Below, one piece after another: positions 5,905 through 9,899 of a stretch of DNA of 9,899 nt. The DNA comes from Lachnospiraceae bacterium. GTDB taxonomy: Bacteria > Bacillota > Clostridia > Lachnospirales > Lachnospiraceae. The position numbers and the translations under genes are program-made. The notes beneath the pieces are model-generated. The model was not told the origin of the DNA and searched no databases. It worked only from the letters and a program-made list of their open reading frames with translations. Location: contig JAFUKK010000071.1 of NCBI GenBank assembly GCA_017473665.1, positions 1 through 9,899 of the forward strand. The letters run 5' to 3'. Within the stretch, counting starts at the first letter, position 1. The number at the start of each line of letters is the position of its first letter.

Positions 5905-6440
5905 TGTCCAAGACCTATGGTGAGGCACTGTTTGAAATAGCTGTGGAGGAGCAGAAGGCAAGGGAACTGATGCAGGAGGTCCAGGGTATTTTGGATATTC
6001 TGGATGCCAATCCTGAATTTGATGGTCTGATGAAACATCCGGGTATTTCCAAACAGGAGAAACTGCAGGTTGTCAGTGAGGTATTCCGCGGCAAGACCAG
6101 CCAGGAGCTTTCCAATTTCCTGGAGATTGTGGTTTCCAAGGAACGTTATGGTGATATCAGAGCTATTTTTCAGTACTTTATCGATAGAGTAAAGGAAGTA
6201 GAAAAGATAGGTGTCGCGTATGTGACGACGCCCATGGAGCTGGGTGATTCCCAGAAGGAGAAGGTACAGCAAAGACTTCTGGAGACCAGCGGCTATAAAA
6301 CCATGGAAATGCATTATAGTGTGGATACGTCCCTGATCGGCGGTATGGTGATTCGTATCGGCGACCGTGTAGTGGACAGCAGTATCCGCTCCAAATTAGA
6401 TGAATTAACCAAACAATTATTACAAATCCAGTTAGGCTAG
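5892..6440 (+). CDS. atpH: ATP synthase F1 subunit delta
   Basis: This 182-residue OSCP/delta family protein bridges the top of the alpha-beta head to the b stalk. The N-terminal helical domain opens with SKTYGEALFEIA, and the C-terminal signature SLIGGMVIRIGDRVVDSS followed by IRSKLDELTKQL (about 147-176) is the standard OSCP motif. The start ATG at 5892 lies inside atpF. The preceding GGTGATC (5881-5887) complements the 3' end of 16S rRNA and lies within the atpF coding sequence, so delta is probably made by translational coupling. The length is normal. Confidence 0.96.
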   Translation: MAKLVSKTYGEALFEIAVEEQKARELMQEVQGILDILDANPEFDGLMKHPGISKQEKLQVVSEVFRGKTSQELSNFLEIVVSKERYGDIRAIFQYFIDRVKEVEKIGVAYVTTPMELGDSQKEKVQQRLLETSGYKTMEMHYSVDTSLIGGMVIRIGDRVVDSSIRSKLDELTKQLLQIQLG

Positions 6441-6472
6441 ATTGGTGCGAGACACATATAGCCTTGCGGAAG

Positions 6473-6479
6473 AAAGGTG
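6473..6479 (+). promoter_or_regulatory. Ribosome binding site choosing the atpA start
   Basis: AAAGGTG lies 9 bases before the ATG at 6489. It covers the in-frame GTG at 6477, so the shorter protein ([10 protein letters not shown]...) is preferred. Confidence 0.75.
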
Positions 6480-6488
6480 CTGCAGAAC

Positions 6489-8006
6489 ATGAATTTAAGA
6501 CCGGAAGAAATAAGTTCTGTGATTAAAGAGCAGATTAAAAAATATGCAACAGACCTGGATGTATCTAATGTAGGTACGGTTATCCAGGTGGCTGATGGTA
6601 TTGCTCGTGTGCATGGTCTGGAAAAAGCAATGCAGGGTGAGCTGTTACAGTTCCCCGGTGACGTATACGGCATGGTATTAAACCTGGAAGAGGACAACGT
6701 AGGTGTAGTTCTGCTGGGTAGCCAAAAGAATATCAACGAGGGTGACATCGTAAAGACTACCGGGCGTGTGGTTGAGGTACCCGTAGGCGATGCAATGCTG
6801 GGACGTGTCGTAAATGCGTTGGGACAGCCGGTGGATGGCAAAGGTCCTATTCAGACAGATAAATATCGTCAGATTGAAAGAGTGGCAAGTGGTTTAATTA
6901 CCCTTAAGAGCGTGGATACACCTTTGCAGACCGTTATCAAAGCAATCGACTCCATGGTGCCCATCGGAAGAGGACAGCGTGAGCTGATTATCGGTGACCG
7001 TCAGACAGGTAAGACGGCTATTGCCATTGATACCATTATTAACCAGAAGGGTCAAAACGTAAAATGTATTTATGTAGCAATCGGTCAGAAGGCTTCTACC
7101 GTTGCAAATATTGTAAAGACCTTAGAGGAGGCAGGGGCGTTCAGCTATACCACAGTGGTAGTAGCTACTGCAAGTGACCTGGCACCTCTTCAGTATATTG
7201 CTCCCTACTCCGGCTGTGCAATCGGTGAGGAGTGGATGGAGAATGGTGAGGAGGTACTTGTTATCTATGATGACTTAAGTAAGCATGCAACCGCTTACCG
7301 TACCCTCTCCCTGCTGCTTCGTCGTCCCCCCGGGCGTGAGGCATATCCCGGAGATGTATTCTATCTGCATTCCAGATTGCTGGAGCGTGCAGCCAGAATG
7401 AGCGAGGAATACGGCGGAGGTTCCCTGACTGCGTTACCTATTATTGAGACCCAGGCAGGAGACGTATCAGCTTACATTCCTACCAACGTCATCTCCATTA
7501 CCGACGGCCAGATTTATCTGGAGACCGAAATGTTTAATGCCGGTTTCAGACCCGCAGTAAATGCAGGTCTTTCCGTATCCCGAGTAGGTGGTGCGGCACA
7601 GATTAAGGCGATGAAGAAGATTGCGGCTCCTATCCGTACAGAGCTGGCACAGTATCGTGAGCTGGCAGCTTTCTCCCAGTTTGGTTCCGAGCTGGATGCG
7701 GATACCAAGGAAAAGCTGGCACAGGGTGAGCGTATTAAGGAAGTGTTGAAGCAGCCTCAGTACAGCCCCATGCCTGTACAGTATCAGGTTATTATTATAT
7801 TTGCCGTAACCCGTAAATATCTCTTGGACGTACCGGTGGACAGAATCACTGAATTTGAAAAGAAATTCTTTGAATTCCTGGATACCAAGTACCCCGAAGT
7901 GCCTAACAGCATTGCCACTGAGAAGGTCATCTCCGATGAGACCGAAGGCACTTTGGTGAAGGCAATTGAGGAGTTCAAGAAAGCATTTTTAGGTACAGAA
8001 AGCTAA
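6489..8006 (+). CDS. atpA: ATP synthase F1 subunit alpha
   Basis: This 505-residue subunit has the full alpha layout: a beta-barrel N-terminal domain (about 1-95), a nucleotide-binding domain with Walker A GDRQTGKT (169-176) and Walker B VLVIYDD (256-262), and a helical C-terminal domain. The arginine finger that reaches into the beta catalytic site is R365 in [11 protein letters not shown]. Alpha sites bind ATP without hydrolysing it. The GDRQTGKT form of the P-loop and the SVSRVGG block distinguish it from beta. The start is the ATG at 6489. It is preceded by a 48-base gap after atpH and followed by a 30-base gap to atpG, with no terminator in either. Arginine codons shift toward CGT, in line with strong expression. 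Confidence 0.98.
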   Translation: MNLRPEEISSVIKEQIKKYATDLDVSNVGTVIQVADGIARVHGLEKAMQGELLQFPGDVYGMVLNLEEDNVGVVLLGSQKNINEGDIVKTTGRVVEVPVGDAMLGRVVNALGQPVDGKGPIQTDKYRQIERVASGLITLKSVDTPLQTVIKAIDSMVPIGRGQRELIIGDRQTGKTAIAIDTIINQKGQNVKCIYVAIGQKASTVANIVKTLEEAGAFSYTTVVVATASDLAPLQYIAPYSGCAIGEEWMENGEEVLVIYDDLSKHATAYRTLSLLLRRPPGREAYPGDVFYLHSRLLERAARMSEEYGGGSLTALPIIETQAGDVSAYIPTNVISITDGQIYLETEMFNAGFRPAVNAGLSVSRVGGAAQIKAMKKIAAPIRTELAQYRELAAFSQFGSELDADTKEKLAQGERIKEVLKQPQYSPMPVQYQVIIIFAVTRKYLLDVPVDRITEFEKKFFEFLDTKYPEVPNSIATEKVISDETEGTLVKAIEEFKKAFLGTES

Positions 8007-8036
8007 GCTGTATTTTGATAGAAATGAGGGTAAGAT

Positions 8037-9899
<1,863 letters not shown>

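Overview
The window looks like chromosomal DNA of a Firmicute of the class Clostridia, most likely a Lachnospiraceae-type anaerobe. The evidence is strong AGGAGG-type ribosome binding sites, moderate GC, a TTG start, a SleB-type spore/cell-wall hydrolase domain, and an atp operon led by atpZ and atpI. The family-level placement is inference from protein flavour only. No mobile element, CRISPR array, tRNA or rRNA was seen, and I found no sign of an undescribed system. This is mostly a well-ordered housekeeping region.

Left part (1-2720, + strand): the 3' end of a Sua5-type threonylcarbamoyl-AMP synthase gene, then rpiB, a dCMP deaminase gene and a secreted coiled-coil/SleB-domain wall hydrolase. 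They are closely spaced and end at a strong hairpin terminator (2686-2720). They link tRNA t6A modification, the pentose phosphate pathway, dUMP/dTTP supply and cell wall turnover, but share no single pathway. The cluster recalls the sua5...rpiB...atp neighbourhood of Bacillus and other Firmicutes.

Middle (2728-3453): a convergent minus-strand gene for a DUF402 protein, then a 255-base divergent control region. That region holds a good minus-strand sigma-A promoter, an AT-rich stretch with a perfect 14-bp palindrome and an 11-bp-spaced direct repeat, and a near-consensus plus-strand promoter unusually close to the first atp start codon.

Right part (3463-9899, + strand): the F1Fo ATP synthase operon in canonical order: atpZ, atpI, atpB (a), atpE (c), atpF (b), atpH (delta), atpA (alpha), atpG (gamma) and atpD (beta, cut by the window edge). 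AtpZ and AtpI are small membrane accessory proteins. Subunits a, c and b make the Fo ion channel, ring and stalk, delta joins stalk to head, and alpha, beta and gamma make the catalytic head and rotor shaft. The epsilon gene (atpC) presumably lies beyond the end. The c subunit carries the full residue set of Na+-binding c rings, so this enzyme is probably Na+-coupled, which is the most biologically informative point in the window.
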